64,000 bases of DNA from Mycobacterium sp. Root135 (GCF_001426545.1 NZ_LMEZ01000008.1:228889-292888); one strand, 5' to 3'. Counted from the first letter of the stretch, positions 51,623-60,946 are shown. The notes: generated from the letters alone by a model not told the origin. Translations and numbers: made by a program.

Positions 51623-52527
51623 CGGCCGTCCTCGAGTCGACGCCGGAGGCCCCGGTCCGACCGGCCGCGCCGAGGTCGGCGGCCGTGTGGTGGGCCGTTC
51701 CGCCGGTGGCGATCGTGCTGCTCGCCGCGGTGTACCCCCTGATTCGGGTGTGCTTGGAGTCGGTGAAGGGCGTTGGGACTCAGAGTAGTTGGCTGAGCGT
51801 GCTCTCGTCCGAAGTGTTCCGCGACGCGCTGTGGCGGACCGTCGCCGTCGCGGCCACCTCCACGCTCGGCTGCCTGGTGCTCGGCACGTTCCTGGCCGTC
51901 GTGCTTGCCTTCGTGCCGTTTCCCGGCAGCCGCCTCGTCGGTCGTCTGATCGACACCGTGCTGGCGCTGCCGTCGTTCCTGGTCACGCTGGCCTTCACCT
52001 TCCTCTACGGCACCGCGGGCGCGGTCAACGCCGCAATCGCCGGCGTCACGGGCGATCAGGCGCCCGTCCTCGACTTCCTGTACACGCCGGCGGGCGTGAT
52101 CGCCGCGGAGATCACGTTCTTCACGCCGTTCGTCGTCCGCCCGCTGTTGGCGTCGTTTTCGACGATGCCAAGGGCGCAGCTCGACGTCGCGGCCAGCCTC
52201 GGCGCGTCACCCCTTCGGGTGCTGCGCTCGGTGGTGATGCCCGAGGCGTGGCCCGCGCTGATGGCCGGAGGCAGTCTCGTTCTGCTGTTGACGCTCAACG
52301 AGTTCGGCATCGTGCTGTTCACCGGCGCCAAGGGCGTCACGACGCTGCCGGTGCTGATCTACACCAGGGGGATCGTGTCGTTCGACCTCCCGGGAGCGGC
52401 GGTGATCGCAACCGTGCAGATCGCGCTGTCGCTGGCGCTCTACACCGTCTACCGTGTCGTCTTCGCCCGCGTGACGACACGACGGGAAGGGACGGACACC
52501 GATGTTGTTGTGGACCAGGCGAAGTAG
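51619..52527 (+). CDS. Phosphonate ABC transporter permease 1 (PhnU-type)
   Basis: 302 residues from GTG 51619, which overlaps the ATPase stop as GTGA; GTG 51613 is an alternative. Six transmembrane helices with the EAA loop DVAASLGASPLRVLRSVVMPEAWPALMAGGSLVLLLTLNEFGIVLF, the site that contacts the ATPase. It overlaps permease 2 by 26 bases. With two separate permeases, the transporter has the PhnSTUV rather than the PhnCDE layout. Confidence 0.87.
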   Translation: MTAVLESTPEAPVRPAAPRSAAVWWAVPPVAIVLLAAVYPLIRVCLESVKGVGTQSSWLSVLSSEVFRDALWRTVAVAATSTLGCLVLGTFLAVVLAFVPFPGSRLVGRLIDTVLALPSFLVTLAFTFLYGTAGAVNAAIAGVTGDQAPVLDFLYTPAGVIAAEITFFTPFVVRPLLASFSTMPRAQLDVAASLGASPLRVLRSVVMPEAWPALMAGGSLVLLLTLNEFGIVLFTGAKGVTTLPVLIYTRGIVSFDLPGAAVIATVQIALSLALYTVYRVVFARVTTRREGTDTDVVVDQAK

Positions 52528-53299
52528 AGCCGTCCTGCTCGGCGTCTTCGCGGCCGTCGTGGCCGTCGTCTTCGTCGCGCCACTGTCGACGGTGGTGCTC
52601 GCCGGGTTGGCGGGGTCGTGGACCGGTGCGCTTCCATCCGACCTGGGCCTCGCTCACCTCGGCGGCGCGCTGTCCGGGGAGAACCTGGCCAGCCTGTCGG
52701 TCAGCCTGCAGACCGCCTTCGTCGCAGGCGGTTTGGCGTTGGTACTCGGTGCGTGGGCCGCGCTCGCGGCGCGGGAATCGCCGCGGTGGCTGAGCCGGAT
52801 CGTCGACGCGGTGTTCCACCTGCCGATCGCGGTGCCGTCGGTGGCGCTGGGGCTCGGCCTGCTGATCGCCTTCAACTCGCCGCCACTGCTACTCGGCGGA
52901 ACGCGGTGGATCGTGATGCTCGGCCATGCCGTGCTGGTGCTCGCCTTCTCCTTCAGCGCGGTCTCGGCCGCGCTGGACCGACTCGATCCGGCCTACCGGC
53001 TGGCGGCGGAATCCCTTGGGGCCAGCCCATTCCGGGTGCTGACGCGGGTGACTCTGCCCATGTTGCTCCCGTCGCTGGGTGCCGCTGCGGGCCTCGCCGT
53101 CGCGTTGTCGATGGGTGAACTCGGCGTCACGGTGATGGTGTATCCGGCCACGTGGAAGACGTTGCCCATCACCATCTTTGCGCTCACCGACCGTGGGCAG
53201 GCGTTCCAGGCTGCTGCGGGGACGACCGTCCTGCTGGTGGTCACCCTGGTGACGCTGGTCGGGTTGGGCCGCATCCGCTCCGCAGCGGCCGTGCGTTAG
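52502..53299 (+). CDS. Phosphonate ABC transporter permease 2 (PhnV-type)
   Basis: 265 residues with six transmembrane helices. The EAA motif is LAAESLGASPFRVLTRVTLPMLLPSLGAAAGLAVALSMGELGVTVMV, closely parallel to that of permease 1. FHLPIAVPSVALGLGLLIAF lies in the core. Last gene of the plus-strand phosphonate operon; its stop overlaps that of the convergent septum-formation gene by 4 bases. Confidence 0.87.
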   Translation: MLLWTRRSRAVLLGVFAAVVAVVFVAPLSTVVLAGLAGSWTGALPSDLGLAHLGGALSGENLASLSVSLQTAFVAGGLALVLGAWAALAARESPRWLSRIVDAVFHLPIAVPSVALGLGLLIAFNSPPLLLGGTRWIVMLGHAVLVLAFSFSAVSAALDRLDPAYRLAAESLGASPFRVLTRVTLPMLLPSLGAAAGLAVALSMGELGVTVMVYPATWKTLPITIFALTDRGQAFQAAAGTTVLLVVTLVTLVGLGRIRSAAAVR

Positions 53300-54612
53300 G
53301 CCGCAGGCGCAGGCGCGGGTTCCGGCGGGACGTAGCCGGGCAGCGTGATCGGCGGCAGGCCGGGAATCTCGAGGATTCCGGGTGGCGCGGCCGTGCTGGT
53401 CTCGCTCGGCGGCGTCGCAGGTCCCGGCGGGGGTCCCAGCGGAGGCGCCGTCCCCGTCGTCGTCGGCGGGGCCTCGGTCGTCGGAGCCTCGGTGGTCGGG
53501 GCAGGAGTCTCGGTGGGTGGTGCGGCTGTGCTCGTCGGCGCGGGTGGCGGGGTCTCGGTCGGCAGCGGCCCGATCGGAATCAGGGGCTCTTCGTAGACCG
53601 GCGGAGGCGCGGGCGCCAACGCGCTGGGCGGAGGCGGCGGTAGTGGTGTCGGCGACGGTGCCGGTGGGGGAGGCAGATCCGCCGGCGACGACGTTCGCAC
53701 GCTTCCCGACCGGGGCGTCCAGCCCTGTTCGGCGGGCTTGCCGATGCCGCAGGACACCTGCTTGCTGCCTGCCGCCCAACTGACGGCGGACACCGGCTCG
53801 ACACCGAGGGACAGCCCGGACGTGCTCAGCCTGGCCGGCGCCAGGTAGGCGTCGGCCGTGCGGGTGCAGGCCTCGGTGATGAACGACCGCTGCTCGGCGT
53901 CGGACGGCAGGCTCCCCGTGAACCGCTCGGCCAGGCTGACCGAGCCGGTGACCTCGAGGCCGTGCGGTGTGGAGCAGTCGACGGGGATGTCGGTCGAGCG
54001 GTTCGACGAATCGAGGCCGAGGCAGGTGCCGGGCGCCCAGACCTTCGACTGGTCCAGGTCGACGATGCGGCCCTTGAAGGGCACCGGCTTGCCCTCTTGG
54101 CCGAGCAACTGGAGTCCGCACAGCAGGTTGCGGCTGCCGGTATTGGTCCCGTCCGCGTCACCCGCCCAGAGGACGCTGATGGTGAACCGGCTGTTCGGGT
54201 CGTAGTGGGTTCCCAGGTATTCGCGCACGGCGAGCTGGCACGGCTCCCCGAAGCCGTTCATGTCGACGGGTTTGGCGACTTCGAACATGTGGTCTGAACG
54301 GCACTGCACGAACGACGGCTTGTCGGGTGCGTCGGGGGGCCAGCTGAGGCACGTTCCGGTGCCTGCGTTGCTGAACACGATGCTGGCGCGGCTGCCGCCA
54401 CTGGCGGTCCTCGGCGCCTCCGGCGTGGACGTGAGCAGCTGGATCACCCCGCCGACGAGCACGACGATCATGACCAGGGTGAGGATTCCGCGGCGGTGCG
54501 CGCGGGTCTGCCGTTGCTTGGCGTCGCCCTCGGGGCCCTCGCACTTGTCGTCGAGTGCGGCGAGTACGGACGCGAGGTCGGGGACTCCGCCGTCCGTCTG
54601 GCGGTTCTTCAC
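53296..54612 (-). CDS. Septum-formation family membrane protein with Pro-rich tail
   Basis: 438 residues from GTG. A cytoplasmic N-terminus (about 42 residues) and one transmembrane helix (GILTLVMIVVLVGGVIQLL) are followed by an outer domain with two repeats of the septum-formation fold: GTCLSWPPDAPDKPSFVQCRSDHMFEVAKPVDM and GTCLGLDSSNRSTDIPVDCSTPHGLEVTGSVSL, each with a Cys pair and a conserved His. A tail of about 130 residues rich in Pro, Thr and Ala ends the protein, suited to spanning the cell wall. It resembles Rv3835-type proteins. The exact role in septation is not established. Confidence 0.82.
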   Translation of the reverse strand: MKNRQTDGGVPDLASVLAALDDKCEGPEGDAKQRQTRAHRRGILTLVMIVVLVGGVIQLLTSTPEAPRTASGGSRASIVFSNAGTGTCLSWPPDAPDKPSFVQCRSDHMFEVAKPVDMNGFGEPCQLAVREYLGTHYDPNSRFTISVLWAGDADGTNTGSRNLLCGLQLLGQEGKPVPFKGRIVDLDQSKVWAPGTCLGLDSSNRSTDIPVDCSTPHGLEVTGSVSLAERFTGSLPSDAEQRSFITEACTRTADAYLAPARLSTSGLSLGVEPVSAVSWAAGSKQVSCGIGKPAEQGWTPRSGSVRTSSPADLPPPPAPSPTPLPPPPPSALAPAPPPVYEEPLIPIGPLPTETPPPAPTSTAAPPTETPAPTTEAPTTEAPPTTTGTAPPLGPPPGPATPPSETSTAAPPGILEIPGLPPITLPGYVPPEPAPAPAA

Positions 54613-54887
54613 CGTGCCCGGCTCCGTCGAGGTGTCGGCACGAACCCGCCTTCCACGCCCCTGCCTTCCGCGACGATGAGCTGGCTGCCTGTGCTAGCCA
54701 CGGGATCCAGCGTGGCACAGCCTCGCAGGCGACGCCACGTCTGCGGCCGTACCGTGACCGGCTTCGACGTCATTCCGTGTCTCGGTTGCCTGTGAGTCGG
54801 CGTGATTTCCGACACGTTCCCGTTGGCGCGGGTGTCTACTGAGAGCAGAACCAAGCTTCGGCTCGACGACGACGCGAGGTAGGTGCC

Positions 54888-55121
54888 ATGGCACGTATCG
54901 ACCTGACTGCCAAGATCCCGTTGATCGGGATGTCCATGGTGTTCCTGGCGATGGGGATCGTCGCCATCACCGCCTATCTGCACGTGGGGTGGTGGTCGAT
55001 CGTCGGGTACGCGATCGCCGCCGTCCTGGCGGTGTTCGGGTTCGCGTTCACGTTCCGCGACATCAACGACACCTCGAAACCGCCGCCGGTGGTACCGCCG
55101 TCGAACGGTGCGACCCGATGA
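54888..55121 (+). CDS. Small membrane protein coupled to the amino acid permease
   Basis: 77 residues with two transmembrane helices (IPLIGMSMVFLAMGIVAITAYL and WWSIVGYAIAAVLAVFGFAFTF) and a short polar tail. GAGGTAGG lies seven bases before the ATG. It overlaps the permease start by 4 nt (ATGA), so a permease subunit or chaperone role is plausible. No family was recognised. Confidence 0.7.
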   Translation: MARIDLTAKIPLIGMSMVFLAMGIVAITAYLHVGWWSIVGYAIAAVLAVFGFAFTFRDINDTSKPPPVVPPSNGATR

Positions 55122-56611
55122 GTACCGAACCCAAGGCAACTCAGGAGGAGTACGACAACTCCGCGTTCACCACCGAGGACGCCGGCTACGAGAAGGGCCT
55201 CAAGCCGCGTCAGCTACAGATGATCGCGATCGGCGGGGCCATCGGCACCGGGCTGTTCCTCGGTGCGGGTGGCAGGCTCGCCAGCGCGGGTCCCGCGCTG
55301 TTCCTGGTGTACGCCTTCTGCGGCGTGTTCGTGTTCCTGATCCTGCGGGCGCTCGGTGAGCTGGTGCTGCATCGGCCGTCGTCGGGGTCGTTCGTGTCCT
55401 ACGCGCGCGAATTCCTCGGCGAGAAGGCGGCATTCGTCGCCGGGTGGATGTACTTCCTCAACTGGGCGATGACGGCGATCGTGGACTCCACGGCGATCGC
55501 CACCTACTTCCACTTCTGGAAGGCCTTCGCCGACATCCCGCAGTGGTTGATCGCGCTGATCGCCCTGGCATTGGTGCTCGGCATGAACATGATCTCGGTC
55601 AAGGTGTTCGGCGAACTCGAGTTCTGGGCGGCGTTGATCAAGGTCATCGCGCTGGTGACGTTCCTGGTGGCCGGCACGATCTTCTTGGCGGGCCGCTACA
55701 AGATCCAGGGCCAGGACACCGGCTTCAGCGTGATCACCGACCACGGCGGACTGTTCCCGACCGGTCTGTTCCCGGTCGTCATCGTCACTTCCGGGGTGGT
55801 GTTCGCCTATGCCGCAGTCGAACTCGTCGGCACGGCGGCGGGTGAGACGGCCAACCCCGCGAAGATCATGCCGCGGGCCATCAACTCCGTCATCGCCCGC
55901 ATAGCCCTGTTCTACGTCGGCTCGGTCTTCCTGCTCGGTCTGCTGCTGCCCTACACGTCCTACAAGTCGGGGGAGAGCCCGTTCGTCACGTTCTTCTCCA
56001 AGATCGGCGTCGACGGCGCAGGCACGATCATGAACATCGTGGTCCTGACGGCCGCGTTCTCGAGCCTCAACGCCGGGCTGTACTCGACGGGCCGGATCCT
56101 GCGGTCGATGGCGATGAACGGCAGCGCACCGAAGTTCACGTCGCTGATGAACAAGCGGGGGGTGCCCTACGGCGGCATCTGCCTGACGGCGGTGATCGGA
56201 CTGTTCGGCGTGCTGCTCAACGGCGTCGTCCCGGCTCAGGCGTTCGAGATCGTGCTCAACGTGGCGGCGCTGGGCATCATCGCCTCGTGGGGCACCATCG
56301 TGATCTGCCAGATTCAGCTGTATCGCTGGTCCAAGAAGGGCATCTTGGAGCGCCCGTCGTTCCGGTTGTGGGGAACGCCGTGGACGGGGTACCTCACGTT
56401 GGCGTTCCTGGTGGGCGTGCTGGTGCTGATGGCATTCGACCCGCCCATCGGGACGTGGACAGTGGCGTCCCTGATCGTCATCGTCCCCGCGCTGGTCATC
56501 GGCTGGTTCGCGGTCAGGTCGCGGGTGCTGGCCGTGGCGCAAGAACGCGAGGGGTACACGGGCCAGTTCCCGGTGGTGGCGAACCGGCCTGCGCCGGGCA
56601 AGGACGAGTAG
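55118..56611 (+). CDS. ansP: Amino acid permease, AnsP-like (APC superfamily)
   Basis: 497 residues, about 12 transmembrane helices. AGYEKGLKPRQLQMIAIGGAIGTGLFLGAGGRLASAGP and VFAYAAVELVGTAAGETANPAKIMPRAINSVIARI are the amino acid transporter signatures, and the whole sequence parallels M. tuberculosis AnsP1 (Rv2127), an aspartate/asparagine transporter, with very high similarity in GELVLHRPSSGSFVSYAREF and GAGTIMNIVVLTAAFSSLNAGLYSTGR. Which paralog it represents cannot be decided. It is coupled to the small membrane protein upstream. Confidence 0.88.
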   Translation: MSTEPKATQEEYDNSAFTTEDAGYEKGLKPRQLQMIAIGGAIGTGLFLGAGGRLASAGPALFLVYAFCGVFVFLILRALGELVLHRPSSGSFVSYAREFLGEKAAFVAGWMYFLNWAMTAIVDSTAIATYFHFWKAFADIPQWLIALIALALVLGMNMISVKVFGELEFWAALIKVIALVTFLVAGTIFLAGRYKIQGQDTGFSVITDHGGLFPTGLFPVVIVTSGVVFAYAAVELVGTAAGETANPAKIMPRAINSVIARIALFYVGSVFLLGLLLPYTSYKSGESPFVTFFSKIGVDGAGTIMNIVVLTAAFSSLNAGLYSTGRILRSMAMNGSAPKFTSLMNKRGVPYGGICLTAVIGLFGVLLNGVVPAQAFEIVLNVAALGIIASWGTIVICQIQLYRWSKKGILERPSFRLWGTPWTGYLTLAFLVGVLVLMAFDPPIGTWTVASLIVIVPALVIGWFAVRSRVLAVAQEREGYTGQFPVVANRPAPGKDE

Positions 56612-56672
56612 CCAGTAGACAAATTCCCAAGAGTGTCGTGTACCTCACATTCAACCGGGGTACTCTCGCGAA

Positions 56673-57896
56673 ATGACGGCTCGACCGGACACCCGGTACC
56701 CCGGACCCACCCTGACGACGCGGGTGCGGTGGCTGATGAAGGCGGGGCCAGCCGACTACATGCTCGCGGCGAGCGTCGCTGCGACGTCACTGCCGGTGAT
56801 CGGCAAGCATCTCGAACCGCTCGGCGGCTTCACGGCGATGAGCATCTGGGGTGTTCGGCACACCCCGGACTTCGTGGGCGCCGCCGTCAAGTCCTGGTTC
56901 ACCCCCGGCATCGGCGAGGTGAAGAAGGAGCAGCGCGACGCGACTGCCTCGGTCACCCAGGCCGCGCTGCGTGGCGTGGTCCCCGCAAAGGATCTCGCCA
57001 TCACCTGGCCCGCGCCCGAACGCACCCCGCCGGTGTGGAAGGCCCTCGAGCACCGCCGCAGCGTCTACCGGTCCTCGGTGCGCTACGGGGACAGCCCATC
57101 TCAGCTGCTCGACGTGTGGCGCCCCAAGGAGTTGCCCGTTCAGCCCGCCCCGGTGATGATCTTCCTGCCCGGTGGCGCGTGGGTGCACGGCGGACGCATC
57201 CTGCAGGGTTACGCGCTGATGTCGCACATGGCCGAGATGGGCTGGGTGTGTCTGTCGATCGACTATCGCGTCGCCCCCAATCATCCTTGGCCGCAACACA
57301 TCACCGACGTGAAGACGGCGATCGCATGGGCCAGGGCCAACGTCGACAAGTTCGGCGGTGACCGGAACTTCATCGCCGTGGCGGGCACGTCCGCCGGTGG
57401 TCACCTCGCCGCGTTGGCCGGATTGACCCCCAACGACCCGGAGATGCAGCGCGAGCTGCCCGAGGGCTCCGACACCTCGGTTGACGCGGTCGTCGGCATC
57501 TACGGCCGCTACGACTGGGAGGACAAGTCCACCGTTGAGCGCGCTCGATTCGTCGACTTCCTGGAGCGCGTCGTGGTGAAGCGCAAGATCGCCAGGCACC
57601 CGGAGATCTTCCGCAGGGCGTCACCGATCGCCCGCACCCACGCCGATGCGCCGCCGTTCCTGGTGATCCACGGCAGCGGTGACACGGTCATCCCCGTGCA
57701 GCAGGCGCGGGACTTCGTCCAGAAACTGCGCGGAGAGTCCCGTTCGGTGGTCGGCTACGTGGAGTTGCCGGGCGCCGGACACGGCTTCGACATGACAGAC
57801 GGCGCCAGGACGGGGTCGACGGCCACGGCAATCGGGTTGTTCCTCAACGAAGTTCACCGAAACCAGACGGCGGCGGCGGCAAGGGCGGTTATATAA
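56673..57896 (+). CDS. lipC: Esterase LipC-like, alpha/beta hydrolase family
   Basis: 407 residues. The oxyanion motif VMIFLPGGAWVHGG, nucleophile VAGTSAGGHLAALAG, Asp in IHGSGDTVIP and His in GAGHGFD form the HSL-type triad. A hydrophobic N-terminal region (YMLAASVAATSLPVIGKHLEPLGG) may associate with membrane or cell wall. By its tandem position before a WS/DGAT gene it corresponds to Rv0220 (LipC), a surface-associated esterase of short-chain lipids. The window protein on the other strand at 60947 is a paralog. Confidence 0.85.
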   Translation: MTARPDTRYPGPTLTTRVRWLMKAGPADYMLAASVAATSLPVIGKHLEPLGGFTAMSIWGVRHTPDFVGAAVKSWFTPGIGEVKKEQRDATASVTQAALRGVVPAKDLAITWPAPERTPPVWKALEHRRSVYRSSVRYGDSPSQLLDVWRPKELPVQPAPVMIFLPGGAWVHGGRILQGYALMSHMAEMGWVCLSIDYRVAPNHPWPQHITDVKTAIAWARANVDKFGGDRNFIAVAGTSAGGHLAALAGLTPNDPEMQRELPEGSDTSVDAVVGIYGRYDWEDKSTVERARFVDFLERVVVKRKIARHPEIFRRASPIARTHADAPPFLVIHGSGDTVIPVQQARDFVQKLRGESRSVVGYVELPGAGHGFDMTDGARTGSTATAIGLFLNEVHRNQTAAAARAVI

Positions 57897-57900
57897 CCGC

Positions 57901-59316
57901 GTGAAGAGGCTCAGCGGGTGGGACGCGGTACTTCTGTACAGCGAAACGCCGACCGTGCACATGCATACGCTGAAGCTGGCGGTCATCGCGCTCGACGAGT
58001 TGAAGGGCCGGACGTTCGGCGTCGAGGACTTTCGCAAGGTCATCCACAGTCGGCTGCACAAGCTCGGCCCGTTCCGCTACGAGCTGGTCGACATCCCGCT
58101 GAAGTTCCACCATCCGATGTGGCGGGAGAACTGCGAGGTCGACCTCGAGTACCACATTCGTCCGTACCGGGTGGACAGCCCGGGTGGCCGCAGGCAACTC
58201 GACGACGCCGTCGGCAAGATCGCGAGCACGCCGCTGGATCGCAGCAAGCCGCTGTGGGAGATGTACTTCATCGAGGGGCTGGCCGACGGTCGGATCGCCG
58301 TGCTCGGCAAGATCCACCATGCGCTGGCCGACGGGGTGGCGTCGGCGAATCTGATGGCGCGCGGGATGGACCTGCAGACCGCGCCCGACGACCGAGATTC
58401 CTACGCCACCGACCCGGCGCCCACCAAGGCGGAGTTGGTGCGCACCGCCTTCGGTGACCACCTGCGTCAGATCGGCCGGTTGCCCGCCACCATGCGGTAC
58501 ACCGCTCAAGGACTGGGTCGGGTGCGCAAGAGCCCGCACAAGCTGGGGCCGGAACTGACCCGACCGTTCACCCCGCCGCCCAGCTTCATGAACCACATGG
58601 TCGACGCCACCCGGAAGTTCGCGACGGCGACGCTGCCGCTCGTCGACGTCAAGCAGACCGGCAAGCATTTGGGCGTCACCATCAACGACATGGTGCTGGC
58701 GATCTCCGCGGGGGCGTTGCGCCAGCTGCTCCAGCAGTACGACGGACAGGCGGATCACCCGCTGTTGGCTTCTGTCCCAGTGAGTTTCGACTTCTCCCGC
58801 GACCGCATCTCGGGCAACTACTTCACCGGGGTGATGATGACGCTTCCGGTGGAGCTGGCCGATCCGCTCGAGCGGGTGCGAGCCGTGCACGACGCCGCAG
58901 TCTCGGCGAAGGAGACCCACCATCTGATGGGCCCCGAGTTGGTGAGCCGATGGTCGGCGTACTTCCCGCCGGCGCCCGCCGAAGCCCTGTTCCGCTGGCT
59001 GGCCAACAAGGACGGTCAGAACAAGGTGCTGAACTTGCCCATTTCCAACGTGCCGGGCCCTCGTGAGCACGGTCGGGTGGGCGGAGCCCTGGTCACCGAG
59101 ATCTATTCGGTCGGCCCGCTGACCACCGGCAGCGGGCTCAACATCACGGTGTGGAGCTACGTCGACCAGCTCAACGTGTCGGTGCTGTCCGACGGTGCCA
59201 CGCTCGCCGACGCGCACGAGTTGACCGATGCCATGGTCGAGGCGTTCGTCGAGATCCGGCGTGCCGCTGGTCTTTCCGAGGAGCTCACGGTGGTCGACGG
59301 GGCGATGGCCCCCTAG
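57901..59316 (+). CDS. Wax ester synthase / diacylglycerol acyltransferase (WS/DGAT), Rv0221-like
   Basis: 471 residues from GTG, four bases after lipC. The catalytic motif HHxxxDG is intact as His139-His140-Ala-Leu-Ala-Asp-Gly (GKIHHALADGVAS), preceded by PLW (117-119), with the C-terminal structural motif ISNVPGPREH and a LNITVWSYVDQLNVSV stretch. It esterifies acyl-CoA to diacylglycerol or fatty alcohol for storage lipid. The coupled lipase gene suggests paired lipid turnover. About 200 bases of non-coding sequence follow, containing an inverted repeat. Confidence 0.9.
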   Translation: MKRLSGWDAVLLYSETPTVHMHTLKLAVIALDELKGRTFGVEDFRKVIHSRLHKLGPFRYELVDIPLKFHHPMWRENCEVDLEYHIRPYRVDSPGGRRQLDDAVGKIASTPLDRSKPLWEMYFIEGLADGRIAVLGKIHHALADGVASANLMARGMDLQTAPDDRDSYATDPAPTKAELVRTAFGDHLRQIGRLPATMRYTAQGLGRVRKSPHKLGPELTRPFTPPPSFMNHMVDATRKFATATLPLVDVKQTGKHLGVTINDMVLAISAGALRQLLQQYDGQADHPLLASVPVSFDFSRDRISGNYFTGVMMTLPVELADPLERVRAVHDAAVSAKETHHLMGPELVSRWSAYFPPAPAEALFRWLANKDGQNKVLNLPISNVPGPREHGRVGGALVTEIYSVGPLTTGSGLNITVWSYVDQLNVSVLSDGATLADAHELTDAMVEAFVEIRRAAGLSEELTVVDGAMAP

Positions 59317-59325
59317 CCTGACCCG

Positions 59326-59382
59326 CGAGCGGCCAGTTGTCTCCCGCCGACCGCCGCAAACCGTGCAACAGGTGGCCACTCG
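59326..59382. repeat. Long-loop inverted repeat carrying GGCCA, second copy
   Basis: Arms CGAGCGGCCAGTTGT (59326-59340) and ACAGGTGGCCACTCG (59368-59382) pair at 12 of 15 positions around a 27-nt loop. The right arm is nearly identical to that of the element at 4852-4866. It lies 9 bases after the WS/DGAT stop and could act as its terminator. The rest of the gap to 59515 shows no other clear signal. Confidence 0.45.
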
Positions 59383-59515
59383 GCGCGCGAAGGTTGCGAC
59401 ACGGTCACGGATGAATATCAAGCCATGACTCACTGAGCTCAACCGCCCCACGGGTCACTATCGTCACAGCAGAAGTTGCTGGCGTCGTCGTGACGTCCTC
59501 CGTGGAAGGTGTCAC

Positions 59516-60928
59516 ATGTCGCCGCGTCGTCGAACCGCATCAGCATCGGTGGCGACGGCGGCCGTGATCGCACTCTGCGCCGTGGTGGGCGTCGCACCAC
59601 CCGCCAACGCCGAGCCCTGCGAGGGGGCGGCCGCGCAAGCCCAACCCCTGCCGGGGCAGGCGTTCCAGATTCCCAGCCCGTCCGGCATCTCGCCGTTCAA
59701 CCGGCCGATCGGGCACAAGCCCACCGGCGCCAACGACGCGGCCCCCACGCCCAAACTTGGTCTGCTGCCGGCACTTCTGAAGGCGCTGACGCCTCCGGCC
59801 GCGCCCGTGCAGCAGCAAGCCGCGGTGGTGCCCTCGCCGCGCCCCGACGGAACGGTGGCCCAACCGTCGGTGGCGGCCCCCGCCCCGGTGGCAGCGCCCG
59901 CACCGGTGTCGGCGGCGCCTCCTGGCACCTCGCTGGTCGGATGGGTGACCGGGCCGGACAGCCCCAACGACACCATCAAACGGTTCGCGATCACCGGGAC
60001 CGATCTCGGAATCATGTGGGACAACGGCGATCCCGCCAACAACCAGGTGTTGATGGCGTTCGGCGACACCAACGGCTACTGCGGCATCCCCGGCAAGCAG
60101 TGGCGGTACAACGCGCTGTTCCGCAGCCAGGACCGCTCCCTTGCCAAGACCGTCGCCGTGCCCAATGGTGTTGTCGCCAACAAGTACTCCGGTTCGCCGG
60201 TGTGGCGGCCGGGCATCTCCAAGCAGGTCGTCAACACCATCGGGCAGGCGCCACAGGAGACGGGCATCATCCCCACCGCGGGCATCGCCGCCGGCGGCAA
60301 GCAGTACATGAACTTCATGTCGATCAAGAGTTGGGATGCCAACGGCGCCTGGACGACCAACTATTCGGCGATCGCGATGTCCCCCGACAACGGTGAGACG
60401 TGGGGCGTGTACCCCGGCACCATTCGCACCCCGGGGGCGGGCAACGAAAACTTCCAGATGGGCGCGTTCCTCAAGGGGGGACCCGGCGACCAGTATCTGT
60501 ACTCCTTCGGAACTCCCAACGGCCGCGGCGGTTCGGCCTACCTCGCACGCGTGGCACCGAGCCTCATCCCCGACCTCACCAAATACGAGTACTGGAACGC
60601 CGACGGCGGGGCCTGGGTGCCGGGCAATCCGGCGGCCGCCACCCCGGTGATTCCCGGCCCGGTCGGCGAGATGTCGGCCCAGTACAACACCTACCTCAAG
60701 CAGTACCTGGCCCTGTACTGCAACGGTGCCAACGACGTCGTGATGCGGACGTCACCGACACCGCAGGGACCGTGGAGCCCCGAGCAGATGCTGGTGAGCC
60801 ACATGGAGTTTCCCGGTGGCATCTACGCGCCGTACCTGCACCCGTGGTCGACGGGCAAGGAGCTGTACTACAACCTGTCGCTGTGGTCGGCGTACAACGT
60901 CATGCTCATGCACACCGTCCTTCCATGA
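59516..60928 (+). CDS. Secreted DUF4185 protein, candidate D-arabinan-acting glycosidase (GH183-like)
   Basis: 470 residues. A signal peptide (cleavage near ANA, residue 32) is followed by a Pro/Ala-rich linker to about 140, then a DUF4185 five-bladed propeller: VLMAFGDTNGYCGIPGKQWRYNALFRSQD, GETWGVYPGTIRTPGAGNENFQMGAFLKGG, YLYSFGTPNGRGGSAYLARV and GGIYAPYLHPWSTGKELYYNLSLWSAYNVMLMHT. DUF4185 members have been reported as endo-D-arabinanases acting on mycobacterial arabinogalactan and lipoarabinomannan (family GH183). Acidic catalytic residues are not pinned down here, so the activity is a family-based proposal. Confidence 0.75.
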   Translation: MSPRRRTASASVATAAVIALCAVVGVAPPANAEPCEGAAAQAQPLPGQAFQIPSPSGISPFNRPIGHKPTGANDAAPTPKLGLLPALLKALTPPAAPVQQQAAVVPSPRPDGTVAQPSVAAPAPVAAPAPVSAAPPGTSLVGWVTGPDSPNDTIKRFAITGTDLGIMWDNGDPANNQVLMAFGDTNGYCGIPGKQWRYNALFRSQDRSLAKTVAVPNGVVANKYSGSPVWRPGISKQVVNTIGQAPQETGIIPTAGIAAGGKQYMNFMSIKSWDANGAWTTNYSAIAMSPDNGETWGVYPGTIRTPGAGNENFQMGAFLKGGPGDQYLYSFGTPNGRGGSAYLARVAPSLIPDLTKYEYWNADGGAWVPGNPAAATPVIPGPVGEMSAQYNTYLKQYLALYCNGANDVVMRTSPTPQGPWSPEQMLVSHMEFPGGIYAPYLHPWSTGKELYYNLSLWSAYNVMLMHTVLP

Positions 60929-60946
60929 GCGCCGTCTTGCCATGAG

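Noticed and set aside
49404..53299. Transporter as PhnCDE-type
   Set aside because: It has two distinct permeases and a long ATPase with a TOBE-like domain plus an iron/AEP-type binding protein, which fit PhnSTUV rather than PhnCDE. Other small-anion importers of the same superfamily remain possible on sequence alone.
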